A stretch of 64,000 bases of DNA from S5-A14a sp022766365 (GTDB lineage: Bacteria > Bacillota > Clostridia > Peptostreptococcales > Anaerovoracaceae), in the NCBI GenBank assembly GCA_050313295.1, contig JBNPLD010000001.1; one strand, 5' to 3'. The translations under genes were made by a program, and so were the position numbers. Positions 1 through 7,623 of this stretch are shown here, one piece after another (positions within the stretch are counted from its first letter, which is position 1; each line of letters opens with the position of its first letter). Below the pieces are notes generated by a model. That model was not told the DNA's origin. It ran no database searches and saw only the letters and a list, made by a program, of their open reading frames with translations.

Positions 1-736
1 CCATGTGTTTTGAAGAAATGGAAACTCCGTTTTTTCTATTTCCAAACTTCCCCCTTATAAGTAAAAGGCCCGTTTCAAGTGTTAACAGTTCATCGAAAAT
101 AAGTCTATATTTTCCTTCGAGGATTTCCTTCTTTTCCCTTGGAAAATGAATTCCCCTAAGGGCATAAGAAGTTGTGCAGACATTGGCTTTATCAATAACC
201 CTCTCACAAAGCCATTCTTCAGTCTCACCCAATGGATTAATACTGTCTATTTGCCTGATCAAGGTACGAACCTGACGTCCTTTTACACGACCGATATCAC
301 CATATACCGGCAGAATTCCTCTTTCGTCTTCACGGCTTCCAACAAGGGCAAATTCCGGATGAACCATCTGTATCCGTCCACCATTGTAGCTAACATTCCC
401 AAAGAAACTATATTCATCCCCTTGATGAATCATATTATTTACATAGATTCCATTAAAAAAAACAACACGAAGAACTCCGCCTCCATCGTCTTCCACATCA
501 AAGCTTAGGAGAGATTTCCTTCCCATGTATTTAAACTTCTTATTCTTGACTTTTCCTGCAACAAAATAGCGACCCTCTCCAAAGATGCTTGCAATCGGTG
601 TGGGGCTTCGTCTATCCTCATAGCTTTTCGGCAAGTAGTAGATCAAATCCTGAAAGGTGTAAATTCCTGCCTTAGCCAGATCCTCTGATTTCCGTTTTCC
701 TATACCCTTGAGACTATCTACAGGTTTATCATTCAT
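1..736 (-). CDS. recG: ATP-dependent DNA helicase RecG, N-terminal part (cut by window edge)
   Basis: Reading the minus strand from an ATG at 736 gives an open frame of 245 codons that runs off the left edge, so the 3' end is missing. The N-terminus MNDKPVDSLKGIGKRKSEDL followed by a FQDLIYYLPKSYEDR-type stretch is the typical start of RecG, the helicase that remodels stalled replication forks and Holliday junctions. Only the wedge/OB-fold part that grips branched DNA is visible; the helicase motifs lie outside. It follows the Asp23-like gene by 27 nt on the same strand, so the two are probably co-transcribed. No strong ribosome binding site precedes the ATG. Recognition is from the family N-terminus. 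Confidence 0.85.
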   Translation of the reverse strand, partial: MNDKPVDSLKGIGKRKSEDLAKAGIYTFQDLIYYLPKSYEDRRSPTPIASIFGEGRYFVAGKVKNKKFKYMGRKSLLSFDVEDDGGGVLRVVFFNGIYVNNMIHQGDEYSFFGNVSYNGGRIQMVHPEFALVGSREDERGILPVYGDIGRVKGRQVRTLIRQIDSINPLGETEEWLCERVIDKANVCTTSYALRGIHFPREKKEILEGKYRLIFDELLTLETGLLLIRGKFGNRKNGVSISSKHM

Positions 737-763
737 TTTTATTCACAATAACCATATTAAAAC

Positions 764-1171
764 TTATATCTCATCTTTTTCTGCTGAAAAATAGATATCT
801 CTCTTCGCAACAAGTCGTGATTTGACTCCGACAAGATGGATATTAACCTTTATCAGCGGTATGCTCAGTTCGCCGAATTCCTCAAAAATAGCTTTGATAA
901 GCTGTTCGCTATTAATTTTAAGTGGAAGTCCGAATTCTGCAATAACAGGGACAGTAAGTGTAAATCCCTTTTCATCTTGAATTATTTCGATTGTATCAGC
1001 AAAATCATCAATCGAAAACTTCCCATCTTCCCACAGAGGCTTACCCTTTTGAGTTGCCGGAATAAACTTTCCTTTCCAATGTATCTGCATGATGACCGCA
1101 GCTATCTTTTCTGCAAAGAATGTATTGTCAACGACAATTTCGCCAATTTCTGTCTGGTGAATTATACTCAT
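764..1171 (-). CDS. Asp23/Gls24 family envelope stress protein
   Basis: A protein of about 135 residues when started at the internal ATG at 1171, which has a GAGAG ribosome binding site seven bases upstream; a longer ATA/ATG-rich frame reaches 1216 but would begin inside the preceding terminator region. The pattern GEIVVDNTFFAEKIAAVIMQ at the start and VNIHLVGV near the end matches the Asp23 (DUF322) fold, a family of cell-envelope-associated proteins in Gram-positives. Between them lies a less typical basic/aromatic stretch. In many Firmicutes an asp23 gene is followed by a DhaL/DAK2 (fakA) gene and then recG; here recG follows directly. A TATAAT-like element lies about 20 bases upstream of the ATG. 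Function is inferred from family only. Confidence 0.7.
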   Translation of the reverse strand: MSIIHQTEIGEIVVDNTFFAEKIAAVIMQIHWKGKFIPATQKGKPLWEDGKFSIDDFADTIEIIQDEKGFTLTVPVIAEFGLPLKINSEQLIKAIFEEFGELSIPLIKVNIHLVGVKSRLVAKRDIYFSAEKDEI

Positions 1172-1203
1172 AAGTATTCTCTCATCTACTATTATATCAT
1201 ATG

Positions 1204-1227
1204 AAAAAACCCGCAAAATGCGGGTTT
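1204..1227 (-). terminator. Rho-independent terminator of rpmB
   Basis: On the minus strand a nine-base inverted repeat AAACCCGCA / TGCGGGTTT with a four-base loop is followed by a T run. It lies 13 bases beyond the rpmB stop codon. Confidence 0.9.
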
Positions 1228-1240
1228 AAGCCAAATTCAA

Positions 1241-1432
1241 TTATACGGCACGGTTAACTTTGTTTGACTTGATACATTTGGTACAAACATTAGCCCTTCT
1301 AACAGTTCCATTATCATTAATTCTTACTGTTTGGATATTAGCATTCCACTTTCTTCTCGTATGTCTCATGGAATGGGAAACCTTGTTTCCTGAAGCCTGA
1401 CCTTTACCGCAGATTTCACATTTTCTTGACAT
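1241..1432 (-). CDS. rpmB: 50S ribosomal protein L28
   Basis: A 63-residue protein of the usual L28 length, beginning MSRKCEICGKGQASGNKVSH. L28 is a component of the large ribosomal subunit. Two CxxC pairs (residues 5/8 and 51/54) mark the zinc-binding form of the protein. It is a single-gene transcription unit: a consensus sigma-A promoter lies about 65 bases upstream and a strong terminator directly downstream. The ribosome binding site GGGAGGTG sits just ahead of the ATG. Confidence 0.97.
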   Translation of the reverse strand: MSRKCEICGKGQASGNKVSHSMRHTRRKWNANIQTVRINDNGTVRRANVCTKCIKSNKVNRAV

Positions 1433-1497
1433 CTACCGCACCTCCCTTTCTATATTCAGCATATGCTTAAAATTTCAAAATTCATACAACAACGGAT

Positions 1498-1527
1498 ATT
1501 ATAGCACAATATACACCCTTGTTGCAA
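1498..1527 (-). promoter_or_regulatory. Sigma-A promoter of rpmB
   Basis: On the minus strand a -35 TTGCAA (1522-1527) and a perfect -10 TATAAT (1498-1503) are separated by 18 bases. The -35 hexamer is also one arm of the inverted repeat at 1522-1552. Confidence 0.75.
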
Positions 1528-1552
1528 GAAAAATTTATAGTTTTTCTTGCAA
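1522..1552 (-). terminator. Perfect 12-bp inverted repeat after nrdG, possible terminator
   Basis: TTGCAAGAAAAA and TTTTTCTTGCAA flank a 7-base loop, six bases past the nrdG stop. The internal A and T runs would give an A/U-rich hairpin at the end of the nrdG transcript, but no long T run follows the stem, so termination strength is uncertain. One arm supplies the -35 of the rpmB promoter. Confidence 0.5.
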
Positions 1553-1557
1553 CACTG

Positions 1558-2121
1558 TCAATTAATAGAAATCGTTTCTAACGGAACCACTTCTCCTGTC
1601 CTGAAATATTCCTCCATATCTATAATTCTTTGATTTTCGCTTCCTCTGTACATGAGGGAAATATTCCTTTTCTTCTCAACATACCTTCCCTCCACAAGAT
1701 GATCAGCAAGCATTAGAAGTTCTCTAAGGTTGTCTTCAACTTTCATTCTTTCTTCGAGTTCTTCAATAGTGAATCCTGTATATATCAGAAGATGCAATTT
1801 CCTATCTTTCACAAGTTTGCCAAGCTTTAAAAATCCATCCACTTGACATAGGGGCTCTCCTCCGGAAAACGTTACCCCCTGGAGCAGAGGGTTCTCATCT
1901 ATGGTTTTCACGATTTCTTCCGGTGAAAACAAATTGCCTCCTTCAAAACTGTGGGTTGAAGGGTTGTGGCAGCCTTTACAGTTATGAGGACAGCCCTGGC
2001 AGAAAATCACAAAGCGTATTCCCGGACCATCTACGATGGATTCCTTTATAAATCCTGCAACTCTTATCTGTGGAGAAATGTCTTTCTGGTTCCGTTCTTT
2101 AGAGTCTGGGGATTCTTTCAA
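1558..2121 (-). CDS. nrdG: Anaerobic ribonucleotide reductase activating protein NrdG
   Basis: A radical-SAM activase that would generate the glycyl radical on NrdD. The frame shows VAGFIKESIVDGPGIRFVIF followed by the iron-sulfur motif CPHNCKGC (C-x3-C-x2-C). The frame is open back to an ATG at 2172, inside nrdD. I favour the TTG at 2121, preceded at five bases by AGAGGGTG; a GTG at 2130 is an alternative. All possible starts lie inside the nrdD coding region, since no start codon occurs between the nrdD stop and the conserved NrdG core. This arrangement, with the missing nrdD tail, suggests a deletion at the junction. NrdG itself appears intact. Confidence 0.85.
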   Translation of the reverse strand: MKESPDSKERNQKDISPQIRVAGFIKESIVDGPGIRFVIFCQGCPHNCKGCHNPSTHSFEGGNLFSPEEIVKTIDENPLLQGVTFSGGEPLCQVDGFLKLGKLVKDRKLHLLIYTGFTIEELEERMKVEDNLRELLMLADHLVEGRYVEKKRNISLMYRGSENQRIIDMEEYFRTGEVVPLETISIN

Positions 2122-4348
2122 ATTGTTCACCCTCTTCCTTTTCTCTTCTACCACATTGAGGGCAAACATCATCTATAATTCCGGTGTATCCACAACATGG
2201 GTCTCTGTCAACCGGATGATTAATAGACCCGTATCCGACGCCGTTTTCCTTCATACATCTTACAATCTGTTCGAATGCATCGAGGTTCTTAAGTGGATCC
2301 CCATCAAGCTCTATGTATGAAATATGTCCTCCGTTTGTCATCTCATGATATGGAGCTTCAAGTCTTATTTTATCAAAAGCTCCTATGTTGTAATAAACCG
2401 GAATATGGAAACTGTTAGTATAGAATTCTCTATCTGTAACTCCCGGTATCTCACCGAATTTTTTACGATCTATACGTACAAACCGTCCTGATAATCCTTC
2501 GGCCGGTGTAGCAATGAGAGACCAGTTAAGGCCTGTTCTTCTTGCTTCCTCATCCATTCTCTTCCTCATGTAGGCAACAATCATAAGGCCAAGTTCCTGG
2601 GCTTCCTTGGATTCACCGTGATGAACACCTATCAAAGCCTTCAGACACTCAGCAAGGCCTATGAAGCCTATTGTGAGAGTACCGTGCTTGATCACTTCAC
2701 CGATCTCATCTGTAGGCTTTAGCTTTTCTGAATCAATCCAAACTCCTTGCCCCATAAGAAATGGGAAGTTCATCATTTTTTTTCGGGATTGAATCTTGAG
2801 TCTCTCATTAAGCTGCCCTATGCACAGATCAATTTTCTGATCCAATGCTTCAAAGAAAGCGTCCACATCTCCCTTTGCCTTTATACCAAGTCTTGGAAGA
2901 TTTATAGATGTAAATGACAAATTTCCTCTTCCATAGACGATTTCTCTTGTAGGGTCGTATGTATTTCCGATAACTCTAGTCCTGCATCCCATGTATGCAC
3001 ACTCCGTCTCAGGATGACCTTCTCTATAGTACTGTTTATTAAATGGGGCATCAAGAAAGCTGAAGTTAGGAAAAAGCCTCTTTGCAGAAGTTCTGCAAGC
3101 CAGTTTAAAAAGATCATAGTTGGGATCTTCCGGATTATAACTGACACCCTCTTTAACCTTAAAAATCTGTATAGGAAAAATCGGTGTTTCTCCGTTGCCG
3201 AGACCGGCTTCAGTGGCTTCCATTACGCACTTCATTACAAGTCTTCCCTCAGGCGAGGTATCCGTTCCGTAATTTATAGAGCTGAATGGCACCTGAGCAC
3301 CGGCCCTGGAATGCATTGTGTTCAAATTATGGATTAGAGCTTCCATAGCCTGATATGTCTTTCTGACAATTTCTCTGTCTGCAAAATCTTTGGATTTTTT
3401 TTGAGCTTTCTTTAAATCTTCTTTGTCTATGCCGTCAATTTTCAACAAAACATCTGTTTCAATATCAGTATACTTGTCGTTCCAATCCATCTGAGGTTCA
3501 AGGCCGTAGTCTTCTAAAATTTCTTTGCCGATCTCTTTCATCTTCTCAGGTCCATCTTCAATATCCCCCATGAATTCAAGGAACTTGCCGAGATTGGTCC
3601 AATAAAGCTTTCTATATGTCTTCCTCACACCCGGAGCCATTCCGTAGTCGAAATTAGGAACCGACTGTCCCCCATGTTGATCGTTTTGATTTGACTGAAT
3701 AGCTATGCAAGCAAGTGCTGCGTAACTTTCTATGTCGTTAGGCTCTCTGAGATGTCCGTGTCCTGTCGAAAATCCTCCCTTTAAAAGAGAAACTAAATCT
3801 ATCTGACAGCAAGTCATAGTCAGGGTATAAAAATCCATATCATGAATATGAATATCTCCGTCTTCATGAGCCTTCACAAACTTAGGATCTATTACATACA
3901 TCTTATAGAATTCCTTAGCACCTTCCGAACCATACTTGAGCATTGTTCCCATAGCTGTGTTTCCATCTATGTTGGCATTCTCCCTTTTGATGTCATTGTC
4001 CTTAGCGTCCACGAAAGTCAGATCTTCATATATCTTCATGAGTTTGGTATTCATATCCCTAACTCTTGTTCTTTCTGCCCTGTATAAGATATATTCCTTT
4101 GCAGTCCTTGCGTGACCGTTATCGATAAGTATCTTCTCAACCGCATCCTGAATCTGCTCTACTGTCGGCATGTTGTTATGGCATACCTCGGTAAGATAAA
4201 GTTCTACCTGCTTTGCAAGGTAAGTAGCCATCTCCTTATCATTGCCTCCTAGAACCTGAGCCGCTTTAAAGATTGCAGTGGCAATCTTATCTATATTAAA
4301 TTCTGCAGTTCGTCCATCTCTTTTTACAATTTTCTTGATTTCAGTCAT
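2099..4348 (-). CDS. nrdD: Anaerobic ribonucleoside-triphosphate reductase, lacking the C-terminal glycyl-radical motif
   Basis: A 749-residue class III ribonucleotide reductase, which reduces NTPs to dNTPs without oxygen. The N-terminus (IVKRDGRTAEFNIDKIATAI) is an ATP-cone allosteric domain, and the large barrel domain is well conserved, including INHPVDRDPCCGYTGIIDD and the CPQC half of the zinc site. Directly after this the frame reads FERIPRL and stops. In relatives the equivalent FERIRRITGYLVG carries the radical glycine and about 25 more residues follow. No such motif is found in any frame before NrdG begins. The protein as read should not hold a glycyl radical, unless a separate protein supplies it or the sequence contains an error. 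A NrdR-like box and a sigma-A-like promoter lie upstream. Confidence 0.9.
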   Translation of the reverse strand: MTEIKKIVKRDGRTAEFNIDKIATAIFKAAQVLGGNDKEMATYLAKQVELYLTEVCHNNMPTVEQIQDAVEKILIDNGHARTAKEYILYRAERTRVRDMNTKLMKIYEDLTFVDAKDNDIKRENANIDGNTAMGTMLKYGSEGAKEFYKMYVIDPKFVKAHEDGDIHIHDMDFYTLTMTCCQIDLVSLLKGGFSTGHGHLREPNDIESYAALACIAIQSNQNDQHGGQSVPNFDYGMAPGVRKTYRKLYWTNLGKFLEFMGDIEDGPEKMKEIGKEILEDYGLEPQMDWNDKYTDIETDVLLKIDGIDKEDLKKAQKKSKDFADREIVRKTYQAMEALIHNLNTMHSRAGAQVPFSSINYGTDTSPEGRLVMKCVMEATEAGLGNGETPIFPIQIFKVKEGVSYNPEDPNYDLFKLACRTSAKRLFPNFSFLDAPFNKQYYREGHPETECAYMGCRTRVIGNTYDPTREIVYGRGNLSFTSINLPRLGIKAKGDVDAFFEALDQKIDLCIGQLNERLKIQSRKKMMNFPFLMGQGVWIDSEKLKPTDEIGEVIKHGTLTIGFIGLAECLKALIGVHHGESKEAQELGLMIVAYMRKRMDEEARRTGLNWSLIATPAEGLSGRFVRIDRKKFGEIPGVTDREFYTNSFHIPVYYNIGAFDKIRLEAPYHEMTNGGHISYIELDGDPLKNLDAFEQIVRCMKENGVGYGSINHPVDRDPCCGYTGIIDDVCPQCGRREKEEGEQFERIPRL

Positions 4349-4463
4349 ATCACTTATATCCCCTTATCATAGATTTTATTAATAACGGTTACACACTTGG
4401 TGGATAAAGCCGATTATTATCAGACAATTTGCATAAAACCTGCTATTAGTAACGCCAATAACA

Positions 4464-4479
4464 ATTACTATATATTGTG
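4464..4479 (-). promoter_or_regulatory. NrdR-like box upstream of nrdD
   Basis: The minus-strand sequence CACAATATATAGTAAT matches most positions of the NrdR operator consensus acaCwAtATaTwGtgt. It lies in the nrdD 5' region just downstream of the predicted -10. NrdR boxes usually occur in pairs about 31 bases apart; only a weak second half is visible around the -10. Confidence 0.55.
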
Positions 4480-4502
4480 GTTTTTGCTCCTGTGATTAAT
4501 AG

Positions 4503-4529
4503 ATTATACCACAAGTGCTACTTTGTCAA
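4503..4529 (-). promoter_or_regulatory. Candidate promoter of nrdD-nrdG
   Basis: TTGACA (4524-4529) and TATAAT (4503-4508) on the minus strand are perfect hexamers, but the spacer is only 15 bases, shorter than the usual 17. Confidence 0.55.
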
Positions 4530-4530
4530 T

Positions 4531-4551
4531 AAAAAATGAGGCTTGTGCCTC
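4531..4551 (-). terminator. Terminator after the GNAT gene
   Basis: On the minus strand GAGGC-ACAA-GCCTC is followed by ATTTTTTA. It lies about 45 bases downstream of the acetyltransferase stop and just upstream of the nrdD promoter. Confidence 0.75.
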
Positions 4552-4596
4552 TAAAAAGATTAAAAATATTAACAAGTCTCATCAAAACCCTTTTAT

Positions 4597-5133
4597 CTAT
4601 CTCTTATGCTTTTCATAATATTCTGATCTCAACATTGACATCAGAATCAAATCAACATATTTGCCGTTTTTCTTCCCGGAGTTTCTCATGATACCTTCTC
4701 TTGAAAATCCGATTTTCTCATAGAGATGTTCTGCCTTCTTGTTAGCAGTCATATAATCAAGAGTGACCCTCTCCATGTGCATATTAATGAAAGCGTAGTC
4801 CAACATCAGCTTGAGGGCATCATAGCCATAACCCTTATCCCTATTGTCTTCATCAGCAATATATATTCTGGTTATATCCAAGGAATCCGTACGTCTGTTA
4901 ATCTTAGTAAGATATATCTTCCCAATTGGTAAATTTCCTTCTCTGAGACAGATAGTGTACATCTCCTCTGTAGGATTTTCCTTACAGTGAACAAAATCTA
5001 CAACAGCGTCCTCATAGGTTCTACCTTCGTCCATTGTAAAAAACTCCGTTACACTTGGTTTAACCTCCCACTGAGCAAAGTAAGTACAGTCCTCAAACAC
5101 CGACTCTCTTATGTAAATATACTTTGAATCCAT
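4597..5133 (-). CDS. GNAT family N-acetyltransferase (RimJ/RimL-like)
   Basis: A 178-residue single-domain acetyltransferase. The acetyl-CoA binding motif A is visible as RIYIADEDNRDKGYGYDALK (about residues 90-110), and AEHLYEKIGFSREG towards the end is the typical motif B of RimJ/RimL-like enzymes. These transfer an acetyl group from acetyl-CoA to an amino group of a protein, amino sugar or polyamine; the substrate here cannot be told from sequence. A good ribosome binding site (AGGAGG) precedes the ATG and a terminator follows, so it is a single-gene unit, divergent from the PepD-like gene. Confidence 0.85.
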   Translation of the reverse strand: MDSKYIYIRESVFEDCTYFAQWEVKPSVTEFFTMDEGRTYEDAVVDFVHCKENPTEEMYTICLREGNLPIGKIYLTKINRRTDSLDITRIYIADEDNRDKGYGYDALKLMLDYAFINMHMERVTLDYMTANKKAEHLYEKIGFSREGIMRNSGKKNGKYVDLILMSMLRSEYYEKHKR

Positions 5134-5187
5134 CTTGCCACATCCTCCTATATATAAATATTATCACGAACATATACAAGAAAAAAC

Positions 5188-5216
5188 TTGTCATAATTAC
5201 AAAGCTTTGGTATATT
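5188..5216 (+). promoter_or_regulatory. Promoter of the PepD-like gene
   Basis: TTGTCA (5188-5193) and TATATT (5211-5216) with a 17-base spacer, about 42 bases ahead of the ATG at 5259; AAAGGAG lies between. Confidence 0.55.
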
Positions 5217-5258
5217 ATATATGATTTAGACTGGAAAATAAAGGAGCCTTGAGAATAA

Positions 5259-6665
5259 ATGAAAAAGAAAATATCAATCGGGTTAGCTGTGCTCCTAGCC
5301 ATAACAGCAATTTTGGCAGGTGCATATTTTTATTTTAAAAGAATGGAAGATAATTGGCAGACTAACCTTTCAAAAAAAATAGAATCCTATGCAGAGGTTG
5401 TTTCAGACTCATCATCATCATTCAAATCTGTCGATAAAGCCAATGATTGGTTGATAAGTTGGGCAGAAAGCAAAGATGTATCTTACACAAAATACGGAAA
5501 CAACGTTCTCATAATGACTCGCAAAGCCGGAGAAGGTCATGAAGAAGAACCTTCAACTATTTTGTTCTGCAGATACGACACCAAGTACCCTTCCGGATCA
5601 GTGCAAAGTATTGCAACTGCCATGGCTATATTGAAAACAAATATTGAATTCGGCGAATTAAAGATAATTTTTGTCGGTGATACTGACAGAGAGTTTTCCG
5701 GTATCAGTCACATACCTTCCGATGAGATACCTGACGGTGCAACCGTATTTAACCTGGGCTCGGGCAACAAGCATATGTATTCACTGACATCAGGCGGCTC
5801 TAAGGCCTATACCATCAGCAAGTCCATTTCATACGAAGAGACAGGGAAAGATGTAGCTATTAAAATTTCCATCACCGGTGCTCCCGGCGGTGTGCCTGAT
5901 AGTAAAATTTCTTCATATCCAAATCCTGTTGTTGCTATCGGAAAATTTATGGCTAAAATGCAATCTGACGCAATCAATTTCGAACTGGCAAGTTTTAAAG
6001 GAGGTGACAGTTCCGGTATTTATCCATCAGATGCAGAAGCTGTCATCGTCATAAATAAAGATGATGTGGACAGAATTACAGGAAAACTTGACTCACTCAA
6101 AGACGACTTTAAAGAAAAATATGAAGAAGACTTCCCTGACGCACATCTGGAGTATGAACAGCTTCAGGAATCACCACAGACTGTTATAAACAAAAATGAT
6201 AGCAGCCGTCTTCTAAGTCTTATCTATACGATGCTGAACGGCATTTACTACAAAGACGAAAACGGCGAGGTAATATGCATATCCAGCATCAATATGGTTG
6301 ATACAACTGACGAAAACATGCTTATTAAGCTCAGTATTTCAAGCCTTTCATCTGCTAAGATGGCAGAAATAGACCAAGCCATAAACACTCTTGCCGGGCT
6401 TTCAGAGTTCACAGTTAAAATGACAGCAGAGACTCCAATCTGGTCCAACAGCAAAGGAAGCGATTTCGCACAGAAGATCAAAGATGACTATTTGAGTTAT
6501 ACATCAGATAGATTGGAGTTCATCGATTCCGTACCATCCACTTCATGTGCGATTTTATCAAAAAAATTTAAGAAGGCCAATATCATTAGCATCACGTCCA
6601 CGGAAAACTCCGCCGACGAAGATGGTGGCGTGATAATGACCTATCTGTTAGATACTGCAAAATAA
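5259..6665 (+). CDS. Membrane-anchored PepD (M20C)-like protein with lost metal ligands, probable pseudo-peptidase
   Basis: A 468-residue protein with one N-terminal transmembrane segment (about residues 5-26) and a short basic cytoplasmic end, so the rest should face outside. The body follows aminoacyl-histidine dipeptidase (PepD) from end to end, but the zinc ligands are gone. The HLDMV motif reads CRYDTK (His to Arg105), the GADNGIG loop is deleted before SIATAMAIL, and the catalytic EE reads DR at 143-144. The NTDSE ligand is Gly167, the GGHSGG His is Val212, and the final His is Asn in TSTENSADE. Peptidase activity is therefore unlikely; a binding or structural role is an inference. It converges on a GH25 lysozyme gene with four bases between the stops. 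Confidence 0.7.
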   Translation: MKKKISIGLAVLLAITAILAGAYFYFKRMEDNWQTNLSKKIESYAEVVSDSSSSFKSVDKANDWLISWAESKDVSYTKYGNNVLIMTRKAGEGHEEEPSTILFCRYDTKYPSGSVQSIATAMAILKTNIEFGELKIIFVGDTDREFSGISHIPSDEIPDGATVFNLGSGNKHMYSLTSGGSKAYTISKSISYEETGKDVAIKISITGAPGGVPDSKISSYPNPVVAIGKFMAKMQSDAINFELASFKGGDSSGIYPSDAEAVIVINKDDVDRITGKLDSLKDDFKEKYEEDFPDAHLEYEQLQESPQTVINKNDSSRLLSLIYTMLNGIYYKDENGEVICISSINMVDTTDENMLIKLSISSLSSAKMAEIDQAINTLAGLSEFTVKMTAETPIWSNSKGSDFAQKIKDDYLSYTSDRLEFIDSVPSTSCAILSKKFKKANIISITSTENSADEDGGVIMTYLLDTAK

Positions 6666-6669
6666 CTTT

Positions 6670-7539
6670 TCAGTTTTTACCAAAGTACAAATTCAGGTCA
6701 ACATCACCTGAAATTCCTTTTACCCGTCCTTCACTTGTGAATTGCCACATTCTGAATTCATAGGGCCAATCCGTAAAAGAAGTATAGTGAGCTAGCCAGA
6801 CGGGATATTTGGCTAGCTTTTTCATATCCACATCATTTGAAAGCCATGTAGGATTCCCATACAAAATACCTTCATATCCGAATTTTTTTACGACTTTAAG
6901 AAATGCATCCGCCATCTCGGTCTTTTGAATCTTGCTGTGGTCTGCAAACCTTTCCTGTCCCATGAATGGCTCCATATCAAAGGCAACAGGGAGATTGATT
7001 CTTCTCCCCCATACCTTGTCCATAACGAACTCAGCTTCTTCAATAGCTTCCTCAGGTGTCGTTGCCTGGGAATAAAAGTAAACTCCAACGTTTATACCCT
7101 GTGCCTTTGCTCCTGCTATATTACTTTGGAAATATCTATCTTCCACAATCTCAGCATTTCCCCAGCCACGATAACCTACCCTTATCATGGCTCCCTGAAC
7201 TCCGGAATCTTTTACCTTTTCCCAATCTATTTTCCCGTTATGATCGGATACATCTACGACGAGAAGACTTTTAAATTTATCATCTGCATATGACAGGTAA
7301 CCGTTTTCATCATTTTTGAGTCTTGCCATATCATACGGATTTATCGGGATTTGCTCATCAGATCCAAGGCCTTTGTAATTATTGTGAAAAAGATATGCTT
7401 TATAAGTGTAAAGTGCAGCAACACAAATAAGCAGTCCGATTCCTGATATAATAATCAGTCGTTTAAAACGACTGCCTGCTATCTTAAAATTTCTTGATAT
7501 TCTCTTCTTAATTCTCTTAACTCGGGTTCTCAGTTTCAT
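6670..7539 (-). CDS. Membrane-anchored GH25 family lysozyme
   Basis: A 289-residue protein. It starts with a very basic stretch (about 25 residues), then one transmembrane segment (about residues 27-48), then an extracellular glycoside hydrolase 25 domain. GH25 enzymes cut the N-acetylmuramic acid-N-acetylglucosamine bond of peptidoglycan. Seen features are VVDVSDHNGKIDWEKVK at the start of the barrel, the catalytic FDMEPF (D-x-E) in the middle, and MWQFTSEGRVKGISGDVDLN at the end. There are no cell-wall-binding repeats, so retention depends on the membrane anchor. The ATG has no Shine-Dalgarno sequence, and a TAAAAT -10-like element lies only six bases before it, so the mRNA may be leaderless. 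Confidence 0.88.
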   Translation of the reverse strand: MKLRTRVKRIKKRISRNFKIAGSRFKRLIIISGIGLLICVAALYTYKAYLFHNNYKGLGSDEQIPINPYDMARLKNDENGYLSYADDKFKSLLVVDVSDHNGKIDWEKVKDSGVQGAMIRVGYRGWGNAEIVEDRYFQSNIAGAKAQGINVGVYFYSQATTPEEAIEEAEFVMDKVWGRRINLPVAFDMEPFMGQERFADHSKIQKTEMADAFLKVVKKFGYEGILYGNPTWLSNDVDMKKLAKYPVWLAHYTSFTDWPYEFRMWQFTSEGRVKGISGDVDLNLYFGKN

Positions 7540-7575
7540 GGAGTAATTTTACCATAAAAACTAATATCATTAAAG

Positions 7576-7603
7576 TAGACTTATCATTATCTTGGTGTAT
7601 AAT
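7576..7603 (+). promoter_or_regulatory. Promoter of the M20D amidohydrolase gene
   Basis: A perfect TATAAT at 7598-7603 with a weaker TAGACT at 7576-7581 (spacer 16). A GAGGAGG ribosome binding site at 7610-7616 precedes the ATG at 7624. Confidence 0.55.
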
Positions 7604-7623
7604 ACTAACGAGGAGGAAATCCT

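Noticed and set aside
2099..2130. A simple frameshift as the cause of the short NrdD
   Set aside because: The other two frames do not contain the ITGYL-type glycyl-radical motif, so one indel would not restore it; a longer deletion fits better.
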